The translations under genes were made by a program, and so were the position numbers. A model generated the notes under the pieces. That model did not search any database. It was not told where the DNA came from and saw only the letters and a list, made by a program, of their open reading frames with translations. Of a stretch of 28,000 nt of DNA, positions 14,537 to 22,379 are shown piece after piece. How positions within the stretch are numbered: the first letter of the stretch is position 1; each line of letters begins with the position of its first letter. Origin of the DNA: Thermoplasmata archaeon (GTDB taxonomy: Archaea > Thermoplasmatota > Thermoplasmata > Lutacidiplasmatales > UBA184); the NCBI GenBank assembly GCA_030040625.1, contig JASHTI010000024.1, forward strand, positions 1 to 28,000, in the 5' to 3' direction.

Positions 14537-15993
14537 CCGTCGGACCAGTGGTGGCCGAGTTCCTCGGCCAGGCGCTCGGCCTCCGGGGGGCCCCACGTCC
14601 CGGCCGGATACGCGCGGAGCGGGGGTGGACGGGCGAGCACTGCGGCGTAGACGGCCCAGGCGGCCTCGACCTCGTCCGCGCGGACGAAGAGCGTCGGATC
14701 GCCCCGCATCAGGTCGACGAGGAGCGTCTGGTAGGCGTCCGCCAGCGGACCGAACGCCTCGGAGTAGAGGAAGTGGAGCCGATGGGTCTCGAGCGTGATC
14801 GCGTGGCCCGGCCGCTTGAGCTCGAAGGCGATCTCGAACCCTTCGTCCGGCTGCAGGGTGATCGTGAGCCGGTTCGCGACGACATCGGCGACCGACGGGC
14901 CGGGGAAGAACCAGACCGGCGGGCGTCGGAAGTGCACGACGATCTCGGTGCGCTTCTCGGGCAGGCGCTTGCCGGTCCGCAGGAAGAACGGGACCCCCTG
15001 CCACCGCCAGTTGTTGAGCCGCAGCCGCAGGGCGACGAACGTCTCGGTCGTCGAGCCCCGCCGGATCCCCGGCTCGTTGCGGTAGGCGCGCAGGCGGCTG
15101 CGCCCGGCCCGTCCCGCCGCGTACTGCCCCCGCACCACATCGTCGGGCCGGATCGGCTCGACCGACGCGAGGACCTTGACCTTCTCGTTGCGAACGGCGT
15201 CCGCCTCCAGGCGGGCCGGCACCTCCATCGCGGTCAGCGTGAGGAGCTGCGTGAGGTGGCTCTGCACCATGTCCCGCAGCGCCCCGGACTGGTCGTAGTA
15301 GGTCGCGCGCTCCTCGACGCCCAGGGCCTCGGCGACCGTGATCTCGACGTGCGAGATCCGGTCGCGGTTCCAGACCGACTCGAAGAGCATGTTGGCGAAG
15401 CGGAAGACGAGCAGGTTCTGCACCGTCTCCTTGCCGAGGTAGTGGTCGATCCGGTAGATCGAGCGCTCGTCGAAGAACCGGTGGAGCTCGCGGTTCAGCC
15501 GCTCCGCCGAGGCGAGATCGGTCCCGAACGGCTTCTCGACGACGAGCCGGCTCCAGCCGGCGCTCCGCGCGAGGCCCGCGCCGCCGAGGCCGGCGACCAC
15601 GGACGGTATCGCCTCGGCCGGCAGCGCGAGATAGAAGACGCGGTGGCCGGCGAGCCCGGCCGCCTTCTCCACCTCCTCGATCCGGTTCGCGAGGCGCGCG
15701 AAGTCCGCCGGGGCGCCGGCGCCGAGGGAGCAGTAGCGGACCCGGGCGGCGACCCACCGGCGCGCCGCCGCGCGCGGCGCAGCGCCCGCCGCGACGAGCG
15801 CCTCGGTGCAGATCTGCCGGTAGGCCTCGTCCGAGAGCGCCTGGCGCGCCACGCCGAGGATCTGGAACGGCACGCCGGGGCCGGCGAGCGAGCCCGCGAC
15901 CTCGTAGAGCGCCGGCAGCAGCTTGCGCCGGAGCAGGTCGCCGGTCGCGCCGAAGACGACGAACAGGTGGCGGTCGACGCGCGGCCCGGCCAC
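14533..15993 (-). CDS. zwf: Glucose-6-phosphate dehydrogenase, bacterial type
   Basis: The 486-residue enzyme oxidises glucose-6-phosphate to 6-phosphogluconolactone and makes NAD(P)H. The nucleotide-binding motif is GATGDLLRRKL (15-25). Arg50 in GVARQ lies at the position that contacts the NADP phosphate in known enzymes, so NADP use is likely. EKPFG (153-157), the active-site signature RIDHYLGKE (181-189) and the catalytic His246 (MVQSH) are intact. The length is normal for the canonical bacterial and eukaryotic family; it is not the unrelated haloarchaeal NAD-dependent enzyme. It starts at a GTG four bases after the gnd stop and overlaps the lactonase start. Confidence 0.97.
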   Translation of the reverse strand: MAGPRVDRHLFVVFGATGDLLRRKLLPALYEVAGSLAGPGVPFQILGVARQALSDEAYRQICTEALVAAGAAPRAAARRWVAARVRYCSLGAGAPADFARLANRIEEVEKAAGLAGHRVFYLALPAEAIPSVVAGLGGAGLARSAGWSRLVVEKPFGTDLASAERLNRELHRFFDERSIYRIDHYLGKETVQNLLVFRFANMLFESVWNRDRISHVEITVAEALGVEERATYYDQSGALRDMVQSHLTQLLTLTAMEVPARLEADAVRNEKVKVLASVEPIRPDDVVRGQYAAGRAGRSRLRAYRNEPGIRRGSTTETFVALRLRLNNWRWQGVPFFLRTGKRLPEKRTEIVVHFRRPPVWFFPGPSVADVVANRLTITLQPDEGFEIAFELKRPGHAITLETHRLHFLYSEAFGPLADAYQTLLVDLMRGDPTLFVRADEVEAAWAVYAAVLARPPPLRAYPAGTWGPPEAERLAEELGHHWSDG

Positions 15994-15997
15994 CGGC

Positions 15998-16903
15998 TCA
16001 CCCGGGCTCGACGGCGTGGCCCCCGAAGCGCTGGCGCATCGCGGCGAGCAGGCGCTCGGCGAACGGGTCGGACTGACGGGAGCGCAGGCGCCGCTCCAGC
16101 GCGAGCATGATCACGGGCGCCGGGACATCCAGGGCGATCGACTCTTCGACGGTCCAGCGGCCCTCGCCCGAGTCGCGGACGTAGGCGCCGATCTTCTCGA
16201 GCTCCGGGCCGCTCGCCAGGATCTCCGCGGTGAGGTCGAGCAGCCAGGAGCGCACGACGCTGCCCCGGCGCCAGATCGTCGCGATCTGCGCGAGGTCGAG
16301 CTTCCAGTCCGGCTTCGCGCGGAGGACCTCGAACCCCTCCGCGTACGACTCCATGAGCCCGTACTCGATGCCGTTGTGGACCATCTTGACGTAGTGGCCG
16401 GCGCCGCTGCCGCCGACGCGGCCCCAGCCCTCGGTCGCCGACGGGGCGAGCGCCTGGAAGATCGGCGTGAGGCGGCGGCTGGCGGCCTCGTCCCCGCCGA
16501 TCATCAGGCTGTAGCCCTCCTTCGGGCCCCAGATCCCGCCGCTCACGCCGACGTCGAGGTAGTCGATCCCGGCGGCCTGCGCCCGGGCCGACCGCCGCAT
16601 CGAGTCGGTCCATCGGGAGTTGCCGCCGTCGACCAGCGTGTCGCCCCGCTGGAGGAGCCCCAGCGCCTCCGTGACGTACTGCTCCGTGGGGTCGCCGGCG
16701 GGCACCATCAGCCAGACGGTGCGGGGAGGGGTCAGCTGGCCGACGAGCGCCGAGAACGAGCCGGCGCCGACGACCCCGCCGGCCACCGCGGCGGCGACGG
16801 TCTCCGGGCTGCGCGCGAACCCGACGACCCGGTGACCCGCCCGGACGAGCCGACCGGCCATGCCGCCACCCATCCGACCCAGGCCCACGATCCCGATCTC
16901 CAT
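15998..16903 (-). CDS. gnd: 6-phosphogluconate dehydrogenase (decarboxylating), short form
   Basis: The enzyme converts 6-phosphogluconate to ribulose-5-phosphate and CO2 with reduction of NAD(P). It has 301 residues, the short tetrameric form, rather than the 470-residue dimeric form. The Rossmann motif is GLGRMGGG (7-14). VDGGNSRWTDS (91-101), the substrate loop VSGGIWGPKEG (120-130), and the catalytic Lys173, Asn177 and Glu180 (HYVKMVHNGIE) are present. Arg31-Ser32 after the second strand could accept the NADP phosphate, but cofactor choice is not certain. Upstream is the only sizeable gap in the operon (92 bases), holding a perfect inverted repeat. A four-base gap separates it from zwf. 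Confidence 0.95.
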   Translation of the reverse strand: MEIGIVGLGRMGGGMAGRLVRAGHRVVGFARSPETVAAAVAGGVVGAGSFSALVGQLTPPRTVWLMVPAGDPTEQYVTEALGLLQRGDTLVDGGNSRWTDSMRRSARAQAAGIDYLDVGVSGGIWGPKEGYSLMIGGDEAASRRLTPIFQALAPSATEGWGRVGGSGAGHYVKMVHNGIEYGLMESYAEGFEVLRAKPDWKLDLAQIATIWRRGSVVRSWLLDLTAEILASGPELEKIGAYVRDSGEGRWTVEESIALDVPAPVIMLALERRLRSRQSDPFAERLLAAMRQRFGGHAVEPG

Positions 16904-16920
16904 CGTTCACCCGCGCGGCC

Positions 16921-16938
16921 CCTCCGCGCCCGCGGAGG
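16921..16938. repeat. Perfect 8-bp inverted repeat in the gnd leader
   Basis: CCTCCGCG, two bases, then CGCGGAGG forms an 18-base dyad 18-35 bases upstream of the gnd ATG. It could be an operator or an mRNA hairpin affecting gnd translation. In DNA this GC-rich one or two such repeats per 28 kb may occur by chance, so position is its main merit. Confidence 0.45.
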
Positions 16939-16995
16939 TGAAGCCACCGCGTGCCCGGCGCGAGAGGCCGCGTCCGTCGAGGAGGCGGCGCCTCG

Positions 16996-18693
16996 TTATG
17001 ACGTATGCGCGGCCGGCCCGCCCGCCGCAGGCGCGGCGTCGATCGCCGCGGTCAGCCGTTCGAGCCCGTGCAGCGTCTCCGCGCCGGCGTTCACGATGAG
17101 GAGCCGGCGGTGCTTCTCGAGCAGCGCTCCGCGGTCGCCGTCCGCCTGGGCCCTCACGATGCGTCGGAACGTCAGGCCGAGCCGGGGCACGGGAACGTCC
17201 AGCGCCGGCTCGTCGACGATCTGGAGGAAGGCGCCGGTCGGGGGGCCGCCCTTGTGCAGCTGGCCGGTGGAGTGCAGGAAGCGTGGACCGTAACCGAGCT
17301 CGACCGGCACCCCGAGCCGTCGGCGCAGCGACCCGACGAGGCGGTCGAGGCGGGCGTCGGTCCCCGGCTCCGGTGCGAGGAACGCCTGGACGGCGACGTA
17401 GTCCCCTTCGTGCACGCTCCCGAGCCAGGTCGCCACACCGCGCTGCAACGCCGGGGCGTCGGTCGCCGGCGTGCCGTAGGCACGGTCGCCCGCCTCGGGG
17501 GCGGCCGGGGCCCCCATCGCCTGCCGCGCCAGCTCCTTGGCGTGCTCCACATCCGGCTGATCGAACGGATCCACCTCGATGACGGCGCCGCAGGCGGCGA
17601 TCGCGATCTCCCATCGGAAGAACTCCGCGCCGAGCTCCATCGGGGAATCGACCTCCAGGCGGAGCACCGACGCGCCGGCCGCCGCTCGCTGCGCGAGCGC
17701 CGCCTCGAGCTCGGGCTCCGACTCCCCGGCGACGGAGAGGCGGACGTAGACGACGTCGCGTCCCCGGGGGAACTCGGACGGCGGCGCCGGCGCGCCGACC
17801 GGGACGATCCCGCGCCCGATCTTTCCCAGGCTCTCGGCCACGAGCTGCTCGGTCCACGATGGAACGGCCCGGAGGGAGCGGCTGGGCAGGAAGAGCAGCT
17901 TGTCGTGGCCCGCCCGCGCGAGCTCTCCGAGGGCGGCGCCGAGCCGGGCCCCCGGGTTCTCCGCGAGGTCGGCGCCCGATCGGCACCGGTCCGCCATCGC
18001 GCGGGCCGCGCTGAGCAGCCGCGGCAGGTCGACGCCGATCAGCGCCGCCGGGACCAGACCAAAGACCGTGAGCGCACTGTACCGCCCCCCGACATCCGGC
18101 GGGGCGGTGAAGCAGGCGCGGAACCGGTGCTGCTCGGCGAGTCGCGCCAGCGGCGTCCCGGGGTCGGTGATGGCGATGAACCGGCGCCCCGGCTCGCGGT
18201 CGGCCGCCGCGAGCCGCGCCCAGGCGGTCTCGAAGAATGCGTTCGGCTCCAGCGTTGTCCCGGACTTGCTGGAGACGATGTACAGCGAGCGCTCCGGGGG
18301 GGCCCGCTCGAAACAGCTCCGAACGGCCGCCGGGTGGGTGCTGTCGAGGATCTCGAGGTTCGGCCGCCCGGGCGCCCGCGGGAGCGAGCGCGCCATGACG
18401 TCAGAGGCCAGGCTCGAGCCGCCCATGCCGAAGAGCACGATGTGCGCGTAGCCGTCGCGCGCCGCCTCCTCCGCGAAGCGGGTCAGCTCTGCCTGTCGCG
18501 CGAGGCCATCTTCCGGAGCCGTCAGCCAGCCGAGCCGCGTGCGCACGTCCTCGGCGGGCGCCTGCGGCCAGAACGCGGGATCCCGGGCCCAGATCCTCGG
18601 GACCGCCGAGCTCGACTCCCAGTTCCGGAGCCGGTCCGCGACCGCCGGGCCGACCTCGGCGAGATCCCACCGAGGTTCGCGGGACGATGGCAT
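16996..18693 (-). CDS. pgi: Phosphoglucose isomerase, type found in transaldolase/isomerase fusions
   Basis: The 565-residue protein interconverts glucose-6-phosphate and fructose-6-phosphate. It has SIS-type sugar-phosphate motifs: GMGGSSLASDV (89-99), SSKSGTTLEP (141-150) and DVGGRYSALTVFGL. A late block, GPRFLHSTGQLHKGG, resembles the isomerase half of bacterial bifunctional transaldolase/PGI proteins of about 950 residues. The transaldolase half is absent. The ATG at 18693 follows an AGGAGG at 18704-18709 by about ten bases and lies 14 bases after the transketolase stop, which rules out a fused upstream domain. It is distinct from the cupin-type and small bifunctional isomerases of many archaea. 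It ends in TAA amid an A/T-rich patch that may be an internal promoter. Confidence 0.9.
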   Translation of the reverse strand: MPSSREPRWDLAEVGPAVADRLRNWESSSAVPRIWARDPAFWPQAPAEDVRTRLGWLTAPEDGLARQAELTRFAEEAARDGYAHIVLFGMGGSSLASDVMARSLPRAPGRPNLEILDSTHPAAVRSCFERAPPERSLYIVSSKSGTTLEPNAFFETAWARLAAADREPGRRFIAITDPGTPLARLAEQHRFRACFTAPPDVGGRYSALTVFGLVPAALIGVDLPRLLSAARAMADRCRSGADLAENPGARLGAALGELARAGHDKLLFLPSRSLRAVPSWTEQLVAESLGKIGRGIVPVGAPAPPSEFPRGRDVVYVRLSVAGESEPELEAALAQRAAAGASVLRLEVDSPMELGAEFFRWEIAIAACGAVIEVDPFDQPDVEHAKELARQAMGAPAAPEAGDRAYGTPATDAPALQRGVATWLGSVHEGDYVAVQAFLAPEPGTDARLDRLVGSLRRRLGVPVELGYGPRFLHSTGQLHKGGPPTGAFLQIVDEPALDVPVPRLGLTFRRIVRAQADGDRGALLEKHRRLLIVNAGAETLHGLERLTAAIDAAPAAGGPAAHTS

Positions 18694-18707
18694 CGACGGC
18701 GAGCCTC

Positions 18708-20717
18708 CTAGCGCCGGCGCGCGCCGGTCCCCGAACGGTCCAGCGCGGCCTGCACGACGCGATCGACGGTGAATCCGAGATCCGCGTAGACGTCCGGCCC
18801 CGGGCCGGACTCGCCGAACCGGTTCAGGCCAAGGACGGTTCCGTCCGGCCCGGCGTACCGCTCCCAGCCCATCGGGCTCCCCGCCTCGATGACGACCCGC
18901 GGGAGGTCGGGCGGCAGCACCTGTTCCCGGTAGGCCGGTTCCTGCTCGTCGAACCACTCCCAGCACGGCATGGAGACGACCCGGGCGCCCACGCCCCGTT
19001 CGGCCAGCGCGGTCCGGGCCGCGAGCGCGAGGTGGACCTCCGAACCGGTCGCGATCAGGACGACCTTCGCCGGCCCGCCGGCCGCCTCGGCCAGTACGTA
19101 GGCGCCGCGAGGGACGCCGTCCCGGATCGGGTACTGCCCCGGGTCGAGGACCGGCAGCTTCTGGCGGGTCAGCGCGAAGGCGACCGGCCCGCGGCAGCCG
19201 ACCGCCTTGCGCCACGCCTCGGTCGTCTCGTTCGCGTCCGCGGGCCGGAGCACCGTCAGGCCCGGGATCGCCCGCAACGCGGCCAGGTGCTCGACCGGCT
19301 GGTGCGTCGGCCCGTCCTCACCGAGGGCGATCGAGTCGTGGGTGAAGACGAGCAGGATCGGCAGCCCGCTCAACGCGGCGAGCCGGATCGACGGCCGGGC
19401 GTAGTCGGAGAAGACGAGGAACGTCGAGCCGTACGGTCGCACCCCGCCGTGGAGGGCGAGGCCGTTGAGCATCGCGACCATCGCGTTCTCCCGGACCCCG
19501 AAGTGCAGGTTCCGGCCGCACGGCTCCTGCTCGAAGGCGAAGTCCCCTCCGCCGGGAACGAGCGTCTTGGTCGAGGGGGCCAGGTCCCCCGAGCCGCCGA
19601 GCAGGGCCGGCCACTGCGCGCTGACCGCGTCGAGCACGCTCGCCGAGGCGTCGCGCGTGGCGACCGAGCCCGGAGCGGGAAACGACGGAAGCTCGGGGCT
19701 CCAGCTCGACGGCGGCGTCCCCGCCATCTGGGCGAGGAACTCCCGGGCGAGCTCCGGCTCGGCCTTGCGGTACTCCTCGAAGTGGGCCTGCCACTCCTCC
19801 TCCCAGGCCCGTCCGCGGCCGAGCGCACGGCGGAAGTGGAGCCGGGCCTCCTCGGGGACGAGGAACGGAGGCTCGAGGGGCCAGCCGAGCTTCCGCTTGG
19901 TCTCGCGGGTCATCTCCGGTCCGAGCGGCTCGCCGTGCGCCTCCTTCGTGTCCTGCCGCGGGCTCCCGTAGCCGAGGTGGGTACGGACCCGGATCAGCCA
20001 CGGGGCGCCGGGGCGCGAGAGCGCTCGCCGTACGGTCGCCTCGAGGGCCTCGACCGAGTTGCCGTCCTCCACGGCGGCGACCTGCCAGCCGTACGCCTCG
20101 AACCGGTCCTCGACGTTCTCGGTGAACGTGAGGCTCGTCGGCCCCTCGAGCGAGACGTGGTTGTCGTCGTAGAGGACGACGAGAGGGTTCGCCTTCATCG
20201 TGCCGGCGAACGCCGCCGCCTCGGAGGCGATCCCCTCCATCAGGTCCCCGTCCGAGCAGAGGGCGAAGGTCGTGTGGTCGACGAGACGGAAGCCGGGCCG
20301 GTTGTAGCGGCTCGCCAGGTACCGCTGCGCGATCGCCATGCCGACCGCGGTGGCGAGCCCCTGACCGAGGGGCCCGGTCGTCGCCTCGACGCCCGGCGTC
20401 AGCCCATGCTCGGGATGGCCCGGCGTACGGCTGCCGACGCGCCGGAAGCGATGGAGCTGCTCCATCGGCAAGTCGTAGCCGGTCAGGTGCAGGAGCGCGT
20501 AGAGGAGCGCGGAGCCATGGCCGGCCGACAGGACGAACCGGTCGCGGTTCGCCCACCCCGGGTTCGCGGGATTGTGCCGAAGGAAGCGGTCGAAGAGGAC
20601 GTAGGCCATCGGCGCCGCCCCCAGCGGCAGGCCGGGGTGGCCCGACCGGGCCTCCTCGACCATGTCGACCGCGAGGAATCGGATCGTGTTGATGTGCAGG
20701 TCGTCCTCGGAGGCCAT
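18708..20717 (-). CDS. tkt: Transketolase, single-chain
   Basis: The 669-residue enzyme transfers two-carbon units between sugar phosphates using thiamine diphosphate. The ThDP motif starts at GDG (156-158) and ends at DDNH (184-187). GHGSALLYALLHL (67-79), HFGVRENAM and the DGPTHQPVEHL block of the pyrimidine domain are intact. It is one polypeptide; many archaeal transketolases are split into two subunits of roughly 270-320 residues, so this looks bacterial in type. The ATG at 20717 lies one base after the kinase stop (TAGGATG), indicating tight coupling. It connects pentose phosphates back to glycolytic intermediates. Confidence 0.97.
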   Translation of the reverse strand: MASEDDLHINTIRFLAVDMVEEARSGHPGLPLGAAPMAYVLFDRFLRHNPANPGWANRDRFVLSAGHGSALLYALLHLTGYDLPMEQLHRFRRVGSRTPGHPEHGLTPGVEATTGPLGQGLATAVGMAIAQRYLASRYNRPGFRLVDHTTFALCSDGDLMEGIASEAAAFAGTMKANPLVVLYDDNHVSLEGPTSLTFTENVEDRFEAYGWQVAAVEDGNSVEALEATVRRALSRPGAPWLIRVRTHLGYGSPRQDTKEAHGEPLGPEMTRETKRKLGWPLEPPFLVPEEARLHFRRALGRGRAWEEEWQAHFEEYRKAEPELAREFLAQMAGTPPSSWSPELPSFPAPGSVATRDASASVLDAVSAQWPALLGGSGDLAPSTKTLVPGGGDFAFEQEPCGRNLHFGVRENAMVAMLNGLALHGGVRPYGSTFLVFSDYARPSIRLAALSGLPILLVFTHDSIALGEDGPTHQPVEHLAALRAIPGLTVLRPADANETTEAWRKAVGCRGPVAFALTRQKLPVLDPGQYPIRDGVPRGAYVLAEAAGGPAKVVLIATGSEVHLALAARTALAERGVGARVVSMPCWEWFDEQEPAYREQVLPPDLPRVVIEAGSPMGWERYAGPDGTVLGLNRFGESGPGPDVYADLGFTVDRVVQAALDRSGTGARRR

Positions 20718-20718
20718 C

Positions 20719-21750
20719 CTACGCCGCCCCCCGACCCCGGGCGAACGCTGCAGCGCCGACCAGCCCGCTCGTCCCGCCCAGCGCCGCGGGCACGATCCGC
20801 AAGCCAGCGGCCGCCGCGCGGAGAGCGCGGGCCCGGACGTCGCGGGCGAGCGATGGGATCCGCTCGAGGAATCCCTCGAGCACCCCACCGCCGAGCACGA
20901 TCGCGGCCGGATTCACGGCATTCACGATCGAGACGAGCCCGCACGTCAGGTAGGACATCGTCTCGTCGACGAGCTCCCGCGCCAGAGGGTCCGCGGCGCG
21001 GAACGCCTGCTCGACCGTCGCCGAGGAGATCGCCTCCGCGCTGCCGGCGAGACGGAGGAGCTGGGCGCCCCGCGACGGGGCGTGGCCGACCGCCTCGCGG
21101 GCCCGCTCGGCGATCGCCCAGCCGCCGGCGTACGCCTCCAGGCAGCCGGAGTTGGGGCACCGGCACTTCCGACCGTTCCGTTGGACCGTGAGGTGCCCCA
21201 GTTCACCGGCCGAGCCGGTCGCTCCGTGCTGCAGGGCGCCACCGGCGACGATCCCGCCCCCGACGCCGGTTCCGACGAACAGGCAGACGACGTCGTTCAG
21301 CCCCCGCCCGGCACCGTGCTGCCACTCGCCGAACGTGGCCGCCTGAACGTCGTTGAGGACCGCCACCGGGCGTCGGAGGCGGCGCGCGAGGTCCGCGCGC
21401 AGCGGGACCCGGCTCCAGTGGAGGTTCGGGCCGAACAGAACGGTCCCCGCGGCATCGACCTGCCCGGCGACACCGACCCCCAGCGGGTCGGTGGGCGCGA
21501 GCCGGTCCGCCCATCGCTCCTCCACGCACGCCGCGATGTCCGCGATCACCGCCGACGCCGGGCGGTCCGCGCGGGTCGGCAGCCGCTCGGACTCCAGGAC
21601 CGTGCCCGCCCGGTCCACCAGGCCGAGCGCGATCTTCGTCCCACCCAGATCGACGCCGATCGCCGCGCCGCCTCGGGCGGTTCGGGAACCCCGCCGGCGG
21701 GCGGCGTCGGCCGCTCGGCCCCGGGCCACACGCTGTCGACGAACAGGCAT
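20719..21750 (-). CDS. ROK-family sugar kinase, probable glucokinase
   Basis: First gene of the operon. With the ATG at 21750 it has 343 residues. The ATP-binding phosphate-1 motif is GVDLGGTKI (32-40). The catalytic Asp134 is in LNDV, the second phosphate motif is VGTGVGGGIV, and ELGH (183-186) matches ROK glucokinases. A zinc site follows as CRCPNSGCLE (Cys196, 198, 203), with Pro where Gly is usual. Glucose is the likely substrate because zwf and pgi follow. The start is uncertain. Codons upstream of 21729 have mixed third bases unlike the rest, so a GTG at 21729 is possible. A GTG at 21801 lies at leaderless distance from the TATA box but would add an Arg-rich extension that does not look coding. 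Confidence 0.92.
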   Translation of the reverse strand: MPVRRQRVARGRAADAARRRGSRTARGGAAIGVDLGGTKIALGLVDRAGTVLESERLPTRADRPASAVIADIAACVEERWADRLAPTDPLGVGVAGQVDAAGTVLFGPNLHWSRVPLRADLARRLRRPVAVLNDVQAATFGEWQHGAGRGLNDVVCLFVGTGVGGGIVAGGALQHGATGSAGELGHLTVQRNGRKCRCPNSGCLEAYAGGWAIAERAREAVGHAPSRGAQLLRLAGSAEAISSATVEQAFRAADPLARELVDETMSYLTCGLVSIVNAVNPAAIVLGGGVLEGFLERIPSLARDVRARALRAAAAGLRIVPAALGGTSGLVGAAAFARGRGAA

Positions 21751-21772
21751 CGCACGTGGGCGTCGCCGATCC

Positions 21773-21789
21773 CGGCGCCCCAGGCGCCG
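21773..21789. repeat. Inverted repeat in the operon leader
   Basis: CGGCGCC, three bases, then GGCGCCG forms a 7-bp dyad between the predicted transcription start (near 21803) and the kinase ATG at 21750. It could form an mRNA hairpin or bind a regulator. Its GC-only makeup weakens the case. Confidence 0.35.
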
Positions 21790-21827
21790 TGAGCCGGACA
21801 CGCTCCGGCGGTGCAAGGGACCGGCTC

Positions 21828-21834
21828 GGATAAC
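21828..21834 (-). promoter_or_regulatory. TATA-like box for the sugar-phosphate operon
   Basis: On the minus strand AGTTATCCG contains GTTATCC. It is the only A/T-rich element upstream of the kinase. It predicts a start near 21803 and a leader of about 50 bases to the ATG at 21750. Confidence 0.45.
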
Positions 21835-21855
21835 TCCGGGCCCCTGCCCCGCGCC

Positions 21856-21867
21856 CGTCCGCGGACG
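21856..21867. promoter_or_regulatory. 12-bp palindrome, possible operator
   Basis: CGTCCGCGGACG is a perfect palindrome in the 188-base divergent region between the kinase and the VOC gene, about 20 bases upstream of the operon TATA box. A dimeric regulator site is possible; chance occurrence is also plausible. Confidence 0.3.
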
Positions 21868-21938
21868 CACCGGGAGCGTTTCAGCCCCTCTCGCGGGCCT
21901 TCAAGACCGACGGCCTTCTGCGGTCTCTGAGGTGCGTC

Positions 21939-22334
21939 ATGCCGAAGAAGGGGACGAAAGCCGCGCCGGCGGGCCCGCAGTTCCTGAGCGTCGCGATCGT
22001 GGTCGCCGACCGTCAGAAGGCCGTCGAGTGGTACACCCGCGTCCTGGGGCTCCAGCGGATCGCGGACCACGAGCACTGGCAGACCGTCGGCCAGAAGGGA
22101 CGGGCGGGGGTCTTGCACCTCTGCCAGGTCACCGAGTACGACCCGAAGGGGACCCTGGAGCCCGGCAACACCGGCATCGCGCTCACGATCGACGGGGATT
22201 TCCCCAAGGGCTGCGCCGCCCTGCAAGCCCGTGGCGTGAAGTTCTCGAGCCCGCCCACGAAGTACGAGTGGGGCTGGGGCGCGACGATCGTGGACCCGGA
22301 CGGCAACGAACTGTCGCTGGTCCCGTCGGACTGA
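21939..22334 (+). CDS. VOC (glyoxalase/bleomycin-resistance fold) protein
   Basis: The 131-residue protein has the paired beta-alpha-beta-beta-beta layout of the vicinal oxygen chelate superfamily. The first half opens FLSVAIVVADRQKAVEWYTR and the second half closes ATIVDPDGNELSLV, with a Glu at the usual metal-ligand position. HLCQ in the first half may supply His. Members include glyoxalase I, dioxygenases, epimerases and resistance proteins; the substrate is unknown. The ATG has a good Shine-Dalgarno element (GAGGTG, 21929-21934), and a TTCAAGA element lies about 32-40 bases upstream. It is divergent from the sugar-phosphate operon. Confidence 0.85.
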   Translation: MPKKGTKAAPAGPQFLSVAIVVADRQKAVEWYTRVLGLQRIADHEHWQTVGQKGRAGVLHLCQVTEYDPKGTLEPGNTGIALTIDGDFPKGCAALQARGVKFSSPPTKYEWGWGATIVDPDGNELSLVPSD

Positions 22335-22379
22335 GCCGGCGCGAACCGTCCGGGCCCCCGGGTCGCGGACCCGGAGCTT

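Noticed and set aside
14537..15757. Extension of the lactonase to 671 residues
   Set aside because: This part is antisense-free but out of frame with zwf, whose motifs occupy the same bases. The ATG at 14536 overlapping the zwf stop is the clear start.
18687..21191. 834-residue open frame on the plus strand opposite transketolase and the kinase
   Set aside because: It is the mirror of well-conserved genes on the minus strand, is very rich in Arg, Gly and Asp, and matches no protein family. High GC keeps antisense frames open.
21801..21870. ATG-equivalent start at 21870 giving the kinase 383 residues
   Set aside because: The added residues are Arg-rich with mixed third bases and lie upstream of the TATA-like element, so they would not be on the transcript.
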